The notes: a model not told the origin generated them from the letters alone. A stretch of DNA of 64,000 nt from Flavobacterium frigidimaris (GCA_900129595.1 FQWG01000001.1:434001-498000); one strand, 5' to 3'; counted from the first letter of the stretch, positions 1-8,863 are shown. Numbers and translations: made by a program.

Positions 1-1940
1 TTTCGATTGGTTCGGGAGGTTCTAAACCCTTAATTCGCGGATTGAGCTTTAATCAGGTGATTGTTGTTGAAAACGGCATTAAACACGAAGGCCAGCAATG
101 GGGTGCCGATCACGGTCTCGAGATCGATCAATATGCCGTAAATAGGGTTGAAATTATCAAAGGGCCTTCGGCATTTATTTACGGATCTGATGCTATTGGC
201 GGTGCTATTAATATAAAACCTGTACCCTTTCCTGCTAAAAATGTTTTGGGCGGAAGCATTGATTTTACAGGAAAAAGCAATAACGAACAATTTGGAGGAT
301 CACTTAACTTATTCGGAAGAAACGAAAAATGGTTCTTTGATACCAGAGTAACCGCCATGGATTATGGCGATTACCGCGTTCCTACTGATACTGTTCATGT
401 TTACAACTATGCCGTTCCGCTGTACAAAAATCATTTGCGCAATACAGCAGGACGCGAAATGGATGTACACGGAACTGTGGGTTATATTACCAATAACTTT
501 AAATCCGTATTCTATCTGAGTAACATTTACACCAAAAGCGGCTTTTTTGCCAATGCCCACGGGCTTGAGCCACGAAATGTTGATACGGATCTTCATGATA
601 AATCAAGTAGAGATATTCTAATGCCAAATCAGGAAGTTACCCATACCAAAATCAGCAATACCACTTCGTTTCAATTAGGAAGTCACCAACTCGAAACGCA
701 ATTGGGTTTCCAGAAAAATTTCCGTCGCGAATGGAGCCATTACGTCAATCATGGTTATATGCCTCCTGTATATCCGGCTGATATGTATGCCCCGCAGGAT
801 TTGGAAAGACAATACGATAAAGAAGTTTTTTCTGTTGCTGTTAAAGATCAACTTGCCTTTAAAAATCATCAGGTTACGATTGGAATAAATGCGGAACAGC
901 AACAAAACGATATTAACGGATGGAGCTTTCTGATTCCTGCTTTTAAGCAATTGAATGCCGGATTATTTGTTTATGATAAAATTCAGCTTAACGATTTATG
1001 GCTGCTTCATGGCGCAGTTCGCTTTGATCATGGCCGCATCGACATGAAACAGTACACCGATTGGTTTCAAAGCGAAATCAGCCTAAATGGAGAAACGCGT
1101 TCTGAATATTTAAAGCGTTCTGATGACCTGACCCAAACATTTGACAGTTTCAACTGGTCAGCAGGCGTAAATTATACTCCGGGACAATTATCTCTTAAAG
1201 CCAATTTAGGAACAAGTTTTAGAATGCCAATTGCCAAAGAACTGGCTTCAAACGGAGTCAATTATCATTATTTCAGATTCGAAAAAGGAGATCCCAATTT
1301 ATCAGCAGAACGTTCGTACCAATTAGATCTTGGTATGGAATGGCAGGAAAATAAATGGTCAGTTCAGCTGAGTCCGTTTTTGAATTATTTCCCCAATTAC
1401 ATTTACCTGAATCCTACTTCGCAACATGATATTTATTACGGCGCCGGCAATCAGGTTTTTGAATACGAGCAAAGCAAAGTCATGCGTTACGGTGGTGAAC
1501 TGCAAATGCGTTATCAGTTCCTGAAAAATGTAAGCGGTGAGATTCTGGCCGAATACCTGTATTCAGAACAATTATCAGGGAGCAAAAAAGGGTATACGCT
1601 TCCCTTCTCTCCTCCTGCTTCGGTTTTGTTTGGGATGACGTACAATCCGGAAATCAAAAACTTGCAAGACACGTATTTCTCTCTTGATTATCGGTATACC
1701 GCGCAACAAAATCAAATTGTTCCGCCGGAGAAAAAAACAGCTAGCAGTAACGTTTTTAATCTGGCAATGGGAACGAAAATCAAAGCCGGTCAGCAGGATT
1801 TCATTATTAGTATGCAAATTCAAAATTTATTGAATACCAAATACCTCAATCATACCAGTTTTTACAGGTTGATCGAACTCCCTGAAGCCAGCAGAAACAT
1901 TATTCTATCCGTTAGAATTCCCTTTTTAATACATCAATAA
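1..1940 (+). CDS. TonB-dependent receptor, 5' end outside the window
   Basis: Outer-membrane active transporter for a metal or metal complex. The reading frame is open from the first bases of the window, and the visible part begins inside the plug domain (PLIRGLSFNQVIVVENG, then a GxQWGxDHGLEID stretch and GPSAFIYGSDAIGGAIN, typical of TonB plugs). The true start is therefore upstream, and the TTG at 42 is not a real start. The rest is a beta-barrel ending in IILSVRIPFLIHQ, close to the usual aromatic barrel terminus. A His/Asp-rich barrel segment (HGLEPRNVDTDLHD) lies near residue 190 of the visible part. The gene is followed closely by a DUF4625 lipoprotein and an AztD-like protein, so zinc is my preferred substrate by context. 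The substrate is inferred. The receptor family is clear. Confidence 0.93.
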   Translation, partial: SIGSGGSKPLIRGLSFNQVIVVENGIKHEGQQWGADHGLEIDQYAVNRVEIIKGPSAFIYGSDAIGGAINIKPVPFPAKNVLGGSIDFTGKSNNEQFGGSLNLFGRNEKWFFDTRVTAMDYGDYRVPTDTVHVYNYAVPLYKNHLRNTAGREMDVHGTVGYITNNFKSVFYLSNIYTKSGFFANAHGLEPRNVDTDLHDKSSRDILMPNQEVTHTKISNTTSFQLGSHQLETQLGFQKNFRREWSHYVNHGYMPPVYPADMYAPQDLERQYDKEVFSVAVKDQLAFKNHQVTIGINAEQQQNDINGWSFLIPAFKQLNAGLFVYDKIQLNDLWLLHGAVRFDHGRIDMKQYTDWFQSEISLNGETRSEYLKRSDDLTQTFDSFNWSAGVNYTPGQLSLKANLGTSFRMPIAKELASNGVNYHYFRFEKGDPNLSAERSYQLDLGMEWQENKWSVQLSPFLNYFPNYIYLNPTSQHDIYYGAGNQVFEYEQSKVMRYGGELQMRYQFLKNVSGEILAEYLYSEQLSGSKKGYTLPFSPPASVLFGMTYNPEIKNLQDTYFSLDYRYTAQQNQIVPPEKKTASSNVFNLAMGTKIKAGQQDFIISMQIQNLLNTKYLNHTSFYRLIELPEASRNIILSVRIPFLIHQ

Positions 1941-1947
1941 AAATAAT

Positions 1948-2883
1948 ATGAACACAATTAACAAACCCAATTCCAACATGAAAAAAGTACAATTATTTCT
2001 TCTGTTTTTGACCGTTAGTGCCGGATTCACGGCCTGTAGTAACGACGATAATGATAAACCTGTTTTAAAACCAACCGCGACAGCTGTCGAAATTGGAACC
2101 GCTAATAACAAACGCGCTTTAATTGGCAGGGATTTCCATTTTAATGCTGATGTTGTTGCCGGTGATAAAATTGCCGATGTACAACTTAAGATTCTTCCTA
2201 AAAAAGGAGAAACGTATACTAAAGACTGGAGATTCGAAGTTTCCTGGATCGAATACAAAGGTGCAAAAAACACCAACGTACACAAACATTTTAATATCCC
2301 TGCCGATGCTCCCGAAGGTAAATTCGATTTCTATTTTATTGTGCTGGATGAAAACGGATCGCAACTCGAAATCAAAGAAGAACTTACGATTACAGATCCT
2401 GCCAATATGCCTGCTGATCCGCTAATTGGACGCGATATGCTTTCGCGAAATGACGATATAATTTATTATATGAATACCTGGGTTGAACCGGAATTAATCT
2501 TCAAAAAGAATGATATCATTACAGCGCATGCACAAGTAAGCCAGATCATGGGCGACGGTATTTTATATTCGGTTTTGATCAAAAAGAGCCTTAATTACCA
2601 TCCCGAAAGTATTGATAATCTTGATTTCAAAAAAGTAATCGTGATTTCTAAAGCAGAACACAAAGGACTTCCGGCAGCTTCAAAAATCGCGACACTGCAA
2701 AAAATCAATGACGTTTGGGGTGGAGAAAGTATCGTCGTTGGCGCTGATAAAGATACCGAAGGAAACCCTACGACCGCAGACAAATCATGGCAATCCGGGC
2801 AATACAATTGGGTAGTTCTGTATAAAAACACCTCTTATAACCTGAGCGTGTACAAATCAATGCCAATTACCATCAATTTCTAA
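1948..2883 (+). CDS. DUF4625-type lipoprotein
   Basis: Periplasm-facing lipoprotein of about 311 residues. An MKKVQLFLLFL signal leads to a lipobox ending in TAC at about residue 30, followed by SNDDND, the Asp-rich tail common after Bacteroidota lipoboxes. The region around GRDFHFNADVVAGDKIADVQLKI and the later VHKHFNIP/GKFDFYFIVLD match my memory of DUF4625, an immunoglobulin-like family found beside TonB receptors. It begins 7 bases after the receptor stop. The ATG at 1978 is an equally good start, since it would begin directly at the signal peptide. A second half of about 150 residues (from DPLIGRDMLSRNDD) is less familiar. Likely co-transcribed with the receptor and the next gene as a metal-capture set. 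Its biochemical role is unknown. Confidence 0.82.
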   Translation: MNTINKPNSNMKKVQLFLLFLTVSAGFTACSNDDNDKPVLKPTATAVEIGTANNKRALIGRDFHFNADVVAGDKIADVQLKILPKKGETYTKDWRFEVSWIEYKGAKNTNVHKHFNIPADAPEGKFDFYFIVLDENGSQLEIKEELTITDPANMPADPLIGRDMLSRNDDIIYYMNTWVEPELIFKKNDIITAHAQVSQIMGDGILYSVLIKKSLNYHPESIDNLDFKKVIVISKAEHKGLPAASKIATLQKINDVWGGESIVVGADKDTEGNPTTADKSWQSGQYNWVVLYKNTSYNLSVYKSMPITINF

Positions 2884-2925
2884 TCTACACATTTTTAAAA
2901 CTAAATTAATTTAAACACGTTTACA

Positions 2926-4140
2926 ATGAAAAACAATTATTTCAAACTCATTTTCCTATTTGCTTTATCTTCTTTCGTGCTCTCTTGCAGCAATGACGAT
3001 GACAATACGCCTGAAACGCTGGATGAAACGCTGACCGAATACAAATATTTAAGAATATTACTTTCCGACGAAAAAACAACAGCAGTTACACTCGTAAATC
3101 CCGTTGATGCAACAATAAATTCTTTTAATGCCAAATTTGCAAAATCATCTCTTTATACCACAGAATCCGGCCGATATTCCGGACTTGTTCACAGAGCAGA
3201 TAATATGGTAGAAACTTTTGACAGCGGATTCGAAAGCCACGGAGATCATGTTGATGTAGACGGAACTCCTAAATTTGGTTCCTTAACCGGACAATCACTT
3301 CTGCCAACGCACTTTAAAAGTAAAATTGGGGAATTGCTGACTTTTAATGACGGAGACGGAACATTATCTGTAGCCAAAGAATCAGAGATTAATACTGCCG
3401 GAGCCAAATTTAAAACCATAAATGCAGGTTTATTGGCACATCACGGGGCTATGGCAACGTTCTTAAACGGAACTTACGCGGTTACCCAAAAAGACAATTC
3501 GGTTGCGGGAACATTACCTGAAAAAGTAAAAATTATCGATAATACAGGAAAAACACTGTTTGAATCGACTGTTGCAACAAAAGGAATTCATGGAAATGCT
3601 TCTGACGGAACTTACGCTGTTTTTGGTTCTGCAAGCGGTGTTCTCGTGGTAGAAAGTTCAGGAAAACAAAAACTAATTGCACTTCCCGAAGATTTTGGAA
3701 CCGCTTGGTTTGGAACTATTTTAGAGACTAAAGCCAAAGGAAAATTTATAGGATTTACTGCCGCAAAAGGTGCCTATTTAATTGATGTTACAGCGGGAAC
3801 CATCAAACCAATTTTGCAAAACACCAACATTATGCAATGTAAAGTAAGCTACAACACCAGCAAATTAGGGATTCTATTGCTTTCAGGTGAGTTTAAATTA
3901 TTTAATCTAACCAGTTTACAAATCGAAAAAGAAGGAAAAATTATTGGAGAAACAGCCAGTGATGCTGCACTTAAACCTCAGATGCAATTAACAGAGAATT
4001 TTGCCTATATCACTTCTCCAACAACGGGAGAATTATTGCAGCTTAGTTTATCCAGTATGACAATTGCAAAAAAGATCAAAGTTTCGAATACGCCTTATAT
4101 GATTACTATTTTGGGTTTTGAAAATAGTAAAAGTCATTAA
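2926..4140 (+). CDS. AztD-like beta-propeller lipoprotein (putative zinc chaperone)
   Basis: A 404-residue lipoprotein with signal MKNNYFKLIFLFALSSF and lipobox VLSC, then SNDDD. The body is made of repeated strand units as in a beta-propeller. It carries the His/Asp clusters I associate with AztD, the periplasmic zinc chaperone of alpha-proteobacterial AztABC systems: ESHGDHVDVD near residue 104, THF near 126, LLAHHGA near 167 and KGIHGNASDGT near 220. These positions and the propeller spacing resemble AztD, while the lipid anchor would be a Bacteroidota adaptation. There is no AztABC transporter in the window. It sits third in the TonB receptor-DUF4625 operon, 43 bases after the previous stop, which supports a role in zinc transfer from the outer membrane. 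Family assignment is from memory of motifs. Confidence 0.65.
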   Translation: MKNNYFKLIFLFALSSFVLSCSNDDDNTPETLDETLTEYKYLRILLSDEKTTAVTLVNPVDATINSFNAKFAKSSLYTTESGRYSGLVHRADNMVETFDSGFESHGDHVDVDGTPKFGSLTGQSLLPTHFKSKIGELLTFNDGDGTLSVAKESEINTAGAKFKTINAGLLAHHGAMATFLNGTYAVTQKDNSVAGTLPEKVKIIDNTGKTLFESTVATKGIHGNASDGTYAVFGSASGVLVVESSGKQKLIALPEDFGTAWFGTILETKAKGKFIGFTAAKGAYLIDVTAGTIKPILQNTNIMQCKVSYNTSKLGILLLSGEFKLFNLTSLQIEKEGKIIGETASDAALKPQMQLTENFAYITSPTTGELLQLSLSSMTIAKKIKVSNTPYMITILGFENSKSH

Positions 4141-4165
4141 CTTTTTGTTTTTTTAGTTTGAAAGA

Positions 4166-4196
4166 GACTGTCTGTAAAATAGGCAGTCTTTTTTTT
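4166..4196 (+). terminator. Rho-independent terminator of the TonB-DUF4625-AztD operon
   Basis: Stem GACTGTCT/AGGCAGTC with one G-T pair and a 7-base loop, followed by eight T. It lies 25 bases after the stop of the AztD-like gene. Confidence 0.85.
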
Positions 4197-4206
4197 ATCC
4201 CTATTT

Positions 4207-4410
4207 CTCATTGCGAGGAACGAGGCAACCACAACCGTAATTTCGCCTATTTTGCCATTCCGAGGAACGAGGGATCGCACTCGGAACTCGCCAAAGATTG
4301 GTGATTTTCTTTGTGACATTTCTTGTGTGATCACTCCTCCGTCGAGAGGACAAGATTGTGGTGACATATTTTTGTCGAGTTACTTTCAGAGATCCCTCGT
4401 TCGGGATGAC
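4207..4410. repeat. Dispersed inverted-repeat element (CGAGGAACGAGG family)
   Basis: The word CGAGGAACGAGG occurs at about 4214 and 4261. The segment at 4257-4276 is matched in reverse complement at 4391-4410, where the final ten bases ACGAGGGATC are identical and the outer bases nearly so. This gives an approximately 155-bp hairpin-like unit. The rest of 4141-4541 has no convincing gene. From memory, similar words recur between genes in Flavobacterium genomes, so I read this as a non-coding dispersed element. Confidence 0.7.
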
Positions 4411-4506
4411 AAAAATGCGATGACCAACTTTGACAAAGATGCCGCACGCTAAAAAAACCAGCGAAAACCCGCCCGATCCGTAAAATCCGCGGGCCAAAAT
4501 TGGTAC

Positions 4507-4537
4507 AAAAAAAAGGCTGTCAATCCAGACAGCCTTT
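4507..4537 (-). terminator. Rho-independent terminator of nrdBA
   Basis: On the minus strand a perfect 10-base stem (AAAGGCTGTC/GACAGCCTTT, 6-base loop) is followed by a run of U encoded by the A-run at 4507-4514. It lies directly after the nrdA stop codon. Confidence 0.88.
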
Positions 4538-4541
4538 ACTT

Positions 4542-6239
4542 TTATGATTCACAACTACTACAACTAACTAAACTTGTAACCAATTCTTTAGATACACTTT
4601 GGCTGCGTTGGTAATATAAACTTTTGATTCCTAATTGCCATGCTTCGATCAGCAAACGGTTTACCTCTTTAATAGGTAAATCCGAAGGGATATTCAAGTT
4701 GATACTTTGTCCCTGATCTACATATTTCTGACGGATTGATGCTTGCTGTACAATCTCTAACTGACTGATTTCCTTAAAGGTCTTAAAGACATCTCTCTCA
4801 TTCTGACTCAGCTGGCTCATGTGCTGAACGCTTCCGCCATTCAGCATGATTTCTCTCCAAACTTCTTCGTTATCAAGACCTTTTTCTTCTAATAATGCTT
4901 TAAGGTATTTGTTCTTACGCATAAAATTACCTTTGCTCAGACCTGCTTTGTAATAATTACTGCTAAAAGGTTCAATTCCAGGTGACGTTTGTCCTAAAAT
5001 AGCCGATGATGATGTCGTTGGAGCAATTGCCATTGTGGTGGTATTACGTCTTCCGTAGCCTTTTAGTAATTCAGGTTCTCCATAAATACGGGCTAAATCC
5101 TGAGTCGCTTTATCGGCTTTATCACTGATATGTTTAAAAATTTCTGTGGTTTTCATTTTAGCTTCAAGACCTTCAAACGGAATCATATTTTTTTGTAAAT
5201 ACGAATGCCATCCTAAAACTCCTAATCCAAGAGCGCGGTGTCTTTTTGCAAAACGATTCGCTGCTGCCAGATAATAGTTTCCTTCTGTTTTTTCGATGAA
5301 TTCCTGTAAAACGGCATCAAGGAAAAAGATCGCCAGTTTTACTGCTTCGGTATCTTTCCATTCCTCATAAAGCTCCAGATTCATTGACGAAAGGCAGCAA
5401 ATAAACGATTCATCAAGGCTTGACGGCAACATGATTTCGCTACACAAATTACTCGCATTAATTCGCAGGTTTTTGTCTTTATAAACTTGTGGTTTGTTTT
5501 TGTTTACGTTGTCGCTAAAAAAGATATAAGGCAATCCTTTTTGTTGACGGCTTTCGAGAACTTTAGCCCAAACTTGTCTTTTATCGGCATCACCATCAAT
5601 CATTTCCTGCATCCAGTAATCAGGAACACAGATTCCCGTAAACAAGTTTTGGATCGGATTTCCGATACTTTTTATTTTCAAAAATTCTTCGATATCCGGG
5701 TGATCTACGTCTAAATAAGCTGCAAAAGCACCACGACGAACGCCTCCCTGAGAAATCGTATCCATTGTCGTGTCAAAAAGTTTCATGAAACTTACCGCTC
5801 CACTACTCTTTCCGTTATCGGTTACGGCGCTTCCTCTTTCGCGCAATTCTCCAAAATATCCTGATGTTCCGCCACCAATTTTGGTCTGCATGATGACTTC
5901 ACCCAATTTATGTGTAATTCCTTCGATTTCATCCGGAACGTGAACATTAAAACAAGAGATTGGCAAACCGCGTTCTGTTCCCATATTGGCCCACACTGGC
6001 GAGCTAATGCTCATCCAGCCGCGTTCGATCATTTCAACAAAAGACTCTTTTAACTCGGGTTTGTATAATCTTTTTGCTGCAGCAGTACAAATTCTGTCAA
6101 TTGCCCCTTCTACAGTTTCCCCTTTTAAAAGATAACCACGATTTAAAATTTGCTCACTTTCAGAGTTTTTCCACCACATTTTATTGTCTGCTTCGCTTAG
6201 CGGAGCGCTGTTTCCTGAAATTGTATCTATTGTATTCAT
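4542..6239 (-). CDS. nrdA: Ribonucleoside-diphosphate reductase alpha subunit, class I
   Basis: Catalytic subunit that reduces ribonucleoside diphosphates to deoxy forms. The 565 residues hold the whole 10-stranded barrel: redox Cys96 (ISCFNV), the catalytic trio N264-C266-E268 (NLCSE), a second redox Cys at 281/282 (ICCLSSMNL), the YYQRS tyrosine pair for radical transfer, and a C-terminal CSSC (560-563) for thioredoxin re-reduction. The N-terminal ATP-cone of typical NrdA (about 90 residues) is absent, so activity inhibition by dATP through that domain is not expected here. The protein is much shorter than E. coli NrdA (about 760). It is the downstream gene of an operon with nrdB, 18 bases apart. 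A strong terminator follows. The assignment is very secure. Confidence 0.96.
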   Translation of the reverse strand: MNTIDTISGNSAPLSEADNKMWWKNSESEQILNRGYLLKGETVEGAIDRICTAAAKRLYKPELKESFVEMIERGWMSISSPVWANMGTERGLPISCFNVHVPDEIEGITHKLGEVIMQTKIGGGTSGYFGELRERGSAVTDNGKSSGAVSFMKLFDTTMDTISQGGVRRGAFAAYLDVDHPDIEEFLKIKSIGNPIQNLFTGICVPDYWMQEMIDGDADKRQVWAKVLESRQQKGLPYIFFSDNVNKNKPQVYKDKNLRINASNLCSEIMLPSSLDESFICCLSSMNLELYEEWKDTEAVKLAIFFLDAVLQEFIEKTEGNYYLAAANRFAKRHRALGLGVLGWHSYLQKNMIPFEGLEAKMKTTEIFKHISDKADKATQDLARIYGEPELLKGYGRRNTTTMAIAPTTSSSAILGQTSPGIEPFSSNYYKAGLSKGNFMRKNKYLKALLEEKGLDNEEVWREIMLNGGSVQHMSQLSQNERDVFKTFKEISQLEIVQQASIRQKYVDQGQSINLNIPSDLPIKEVNRLLIEAWQLGIKSLYYQRSQSVSKELVTSLVSCSSCES

Positions 6240-6257
6240 AATTGTAATTTGCTGTTT

Positions 6258-7232
6258 TTAGAAAAGGTCGTTTGCGGTAATACTTTTGTCATGTTTGGTA
6301 TATTCTACGGGTCTTTTCGCAAAGAAATCATCCAGACTGTTCGCAAAAACTTCTTCCTCAAACCATGCCATTGCCTTGTAATCCTCAGCGGGAACATTAA
6401 ATATTGTTGGAATATTGATTTGTGTCAGACTTTCGTCTAATCTGAATTTCATGAAGTTGACCAAATCTGCTTTTTTGATCGTTTCGATTTCACCATCTTC
6501 AAAAATCCAGTCTAATATGTCTGCTTCTACATTGATCGAATCCTTAACTGTTTCTCGAATAAGCGCTAAAGTTTCCTCGTCGAAATAATCCGGGAATTCT
6601 TCACGTATTTTATTTACAATATAGATACCGCCATTCGCATGAATTTGTTCGTCAATTGAAGTCCACGCAATAATATTACTCACGTTTTTCATGTATCCTT
6701 TGAATCTTGTAAAAGACAAAAGAATCGCAAACTGACTAAAAAGTGATACATTTTCGATCAGAATACTGAACAATATCAGCGAAACCACATATTTTTTATT
6801 GTCCTGAGATTTGGTATCTTTTAGTACATTCGATAAATAATCGACACGTTTGCGGATCACCGGAATCTCCATCAGTTTTTCGAATTCGTCATTGTATCCT
6901 AAAACCTCCAGAAGACGCGAATATGCTTCAGAATGTCTGAACTCACATTCGGCAAACGTACTTCCTAATCCGTTGAATTCCGGCTTTGGGAAATGCTCGT
7001 AAATGTTACCCCAAAAACTTTTTACCGCTACTTCTATTTGTGCGATAGCTAATAAACTGTTTTTGATGGCTGTTTTTTCGGCTGCATTCAAATGCGAATG
7101 AAAATCCTGAGTATCAGCAGTAAAATCAACCTCTGTATGAACCCAATACGCTTTATTGATGGCTTCAGTAAATTGCAGCACCTCTGGATATTCAAAAGGT
7201 TTATAATTGATTCTTTTATCGAATATAGACAT
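6258..7232 (-). CDS. nrdB: Ribonucleoside-diphosphate reductase beta subunit
   Basis: Radical-generating partner of NrdA. The 324-residue ferritin-like fold shows the carboxylate/His metal ligands: E67 (AQIEVAV), E97 and H100 (CEFRHSEAY), E160 (LIENVSLF), E195 and H198 (SIDEQIHANGG). Tyr104 lies four residues after H100, the position of the stable tyrosyl radical in E. coli NrdB. There is no N-terminal ATP-cone, which some Flavobacteriia carry on NrdB instead of NrdA, so neither subunit has one here. It is first in the operon. The 600-base upstream region has four DnaA-box-like sites that may couple expression to replication. Confidence 0.96.
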   Translation of the reverse strand: MSIFDKRINYKPFEYPEVLQFTEAINKAYWVHTEVDFTADTQDFHSHLNAAEKTAIKNSLLAIAQIEVAVKSFWGNIYEHFPKPEFNGLGSTFAECEFRHSEAYSRLLEVLGYNDEFEKLMEIPVIRKRVDYLSNVLKDTKSQDNKKYVVSLILFSILIENVSLFSQFAILLSFTRFKGYMKNVSNIIAWTSIDEQIHANGGIYIVNKIREEFPDYFDEETLALIRETVKDSINVEADILDWIFEDGEIETIKKADLVNFMKFRLDESLTQINIPTIFNVPAEDYKAMAWFEEEVFANSLDDFFAKRPVEYTKHDKSITANDLF

Positions 7233-7369
7233 ATATATAGTATTAAATGATGACTTATCAAGAATAAAAATGATTTGTTTATTTGGGGTTTAAACGTCAT
7301 TTCTATAATTACAAAATTAACCCACAGTTCTTCTTTTGCCCCCTATTTTGATGTTAAAAATCCATCCAA

Positions 7370-7538
7370 TTATCAACAGTTCATGACCTTTAAAAACCAT
7401 TAATAAATTTACTTTTTATCAACAGCAATATAATATCCCGTAACCCTCAAAACATCAGCTATTTATACTAAATCTAAATAGAGTTATCAACATAAAAAAG
7501 CAGTTCAAAATTACCCTAAGAAAAAACAGTTATCAACA
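7370..7538 (+). promoter_or_regulatory. Cluster of four TTATCAACA DnaA-box-like sites
   Basis: Identical 9-mers TTATCAACA begin at 7370, 7416, 7484 and 7530, all in one orientation, with offsets of 46, 68 and 46 bases. The consensus DnaA box is TTATCCACA, so each site has one mismatch. The surrounding 7233-7832 gap has no gene and is very AT-rich from about 7560 to 7800. Position upstream of nrdBA matches the DnaA control of nrdAB known in E. coli. A replication origin is the alternative reading. Confidence 0.6.
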
Positions 7539-7804
7539 ATCAAGTTTTAAAAATTAGTCTTTTTAGTACAAAAAACTGTTTTTCGTAAAAAGAAATAAGG
7601 TCTTAATAGCACTTTTTCAAATCTTCCTTTTTTCCATCTTTTTTTCCGTTTCTTATTACCAACAAACAAATAAAACACTGATTTAAAATACTTTACAATA
7701 TTAAAATTCAATCTCATATGGAGTTTGGTTTTAATGAAAAATCAGAAAAAGCAACTATTTAAAGCATTATCTCAATGAAAACGGGTAATATTTAAAAGTT
7801 ACCG

Positions 7805-7812
7805 TAATTTTG
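7805..7812 (+). promoter_or_regulatory. -7 promoter element of the GNAT gene
   Basis: TAATTTTG matches the Bacteroidota -7 consensus TAnnTTTG and lies 21 bases before the ATG. No clear -33 TTG at the normal distance. Confidence 0.55.
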
Positions 7813-7832
7813 TACTCTTAAAAAGAAAAATC

Positions 7833-8387
7833 ATGATCATTAGAAAAGCAACTATTGAAGATTCAGAAAGTATTGCAGCACATTTGCTGTTGGCCATGGA
7901 AGAAATTATCTATAAATTCATTGCCGAAAGAGATGCTAAAACGGCCTATTATTTTCTCTTGCATTTTGTCGAATCCGAAAACAATCAGTACTCTTATCAG
8001 AATTGTTATGTAGCGGAAGAAAATGACGAAATTATTGGAGCTGTGGCTGTTTATGATGGAGGAAAATTACAGGAATTGCGAAAACCAATTATTGATTATG
8101 TGAGACTTAATTTTAATCCTGACTTTAGTCCCGAAAATGAAACCCAGAGTGGTGAATTTTATATAGACTCATTGGGTGTAAATACAAATCATCAGGGAAA
8201 AGGAATTGGATCTAAAATACTTGAGTTTCTGATTGAGGAATATGTGACTAAAAACAAACAGACTTTGGGTTTATTGGTTGAGAAAGAAAATCCGGGTGCC
8301 AAAAAATTATACTTAAAACTAGGTTTCAAACCGGTTGGGGTAAAAACACTGGTAGGAAAAACACTGGAACATCTGCAGATTTCTTAA
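7833..8387 (+). CDS. GNAT family N-acetyltransferase
   Basis: Cytoplasmic acetyl-CoA-dependent acetyltransferase, 184 residues, substrate unknown. The acetyl-CoA binding motif A is clear: a beta-strand FYIDSLGVN followed by HQGKGIGSKIL near residue 120, with the typical later segment LLVEKENPGAKKLYLKLGFK (motif B). The N-terminal half (IRKATIEDSESIAAHLLLAME) is the usual first strand and helices. The gene stands alone with its own promoter element. It is unrelated in context to nrdB, which diverges from it. Family is certain, substrate cannot be read. Confidence 0.9.
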   Translation: MIIRKATIEDSESIAAHLLLAMEEIIYKFIAERDAKTAYYFLLHFVESENNQYSYQNCYVAEENDEIIGAVAVYDGGKLQELRKPIIDYVRLNFNPDFSPENETQSGEFYIDSLGVNTNHQGKGIGSKILEFLIEEYVTKNKQTLGLLVEKENPGAKKLYLKLGFKPVGVKTLVGKTLEHLQIS

Positions 8388-8393
8388 TTTTTG

Positions 8394-8421
8394 TTTCAGG
8401 TTTCAGGTTTCAGGTTTCAGG
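8394..8421 (+). repeat. Short tandem repeat (TTTCAGG)x4
   Basis: Four perfect head-to-tail copies of the 7-mer TTTCAGG immediately after the GNAT stop, then a degenerate fifth (TTTGAAA). A slippage-prone microsatellite outside any gene. Confidence 0.9.
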
Positions 8422-8648
8422 TTTGAAATGAGAATAGAAGTACTTTACGATTTAACTGCAAAGAACGCTATGGTTTTATTTTACTGTGCGCTTAGAAAAC
8501 ACAAAGTTCGCAAAGCTTTGCAATCAATTCATTTTTTATAATCGCGTAAAGTCACAGAGTCACAAAGTTTTTTACATTTTTTAACTTGGCAGCTTTGCGA
8601 CTTTGCGTGAAATTCTGGGTAATTAATCAAAAAAAATAATACTAATCT

Positions 8649-8697
8649 CGCAAAGTTCGCAAAGCTTAATTAAAGACAAAGCTTTGCGAACTTTGCG
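8649..8697. repeat. Inverted repeat of the GCAAAGTTCGCAAAG family
   Basis: Perfect 19-base arms (8649-8667 and 8679-8697, core CGCAAAGTTCGCAAAGCTT) around an 11-base loop. Fragments of the same words fill about 8490-8760, for example around 8500-8520, 8590-8610 and 8715-8760. The gap 8388-8933 shows no gene. Related copies lie near 45985-46060, 47910-47955 and 55650-55795. Confidence 0.8.
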
Positions 8698-8855
8698 TTT
8701 TTATTAAAACCTTGCTTAGTAAAAAACTTTGCGCTCTTGGCGGTTAAATCTACGCAACGAGAAACATTCTTTCCTCTTAACAAGATTTTTACTAAACGAC
8801 TCCCTGAAATAAGTGTTAAGATTTCATAACTAAAAGTGTATCAGTCAAAAAGTTT

Positions 8856-8863
8856 TATATTTG
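8856..8863 (+). promoter_or_regulatory. -7 promoter element of the LytS-type kinase
   Basis: TATATTTG, an exact TAnnTTTG match, 71 bases before the TTG start of the kinase gene. A -33 TTG is not evident. Confidence 0.5.

Noticed and set aside
42..1940. TTG at 42 as the true receptor start
   Set aside because: The frame is open from base 3 and the encoded plug sequence continues upstream, so the gene begins before the window.
4201..4497. 98-codon minus-strand and 66-codon plus-strand frames in the gap before nrdA
   Set aside because: Both run through the dispersed inverted repeat and carry no protein motif.
7233..7255. NrdR box immediately before nrdB
   Set aside because: ACTATATATAT is only a partial match and overlaps AT-rich sequence. 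The expected pair of boxes is not seen.
8394..8421. Possible CRISPR-like array
   Set aside because: Head-to-tail 7-base copies without spacers, so a microsatellite.
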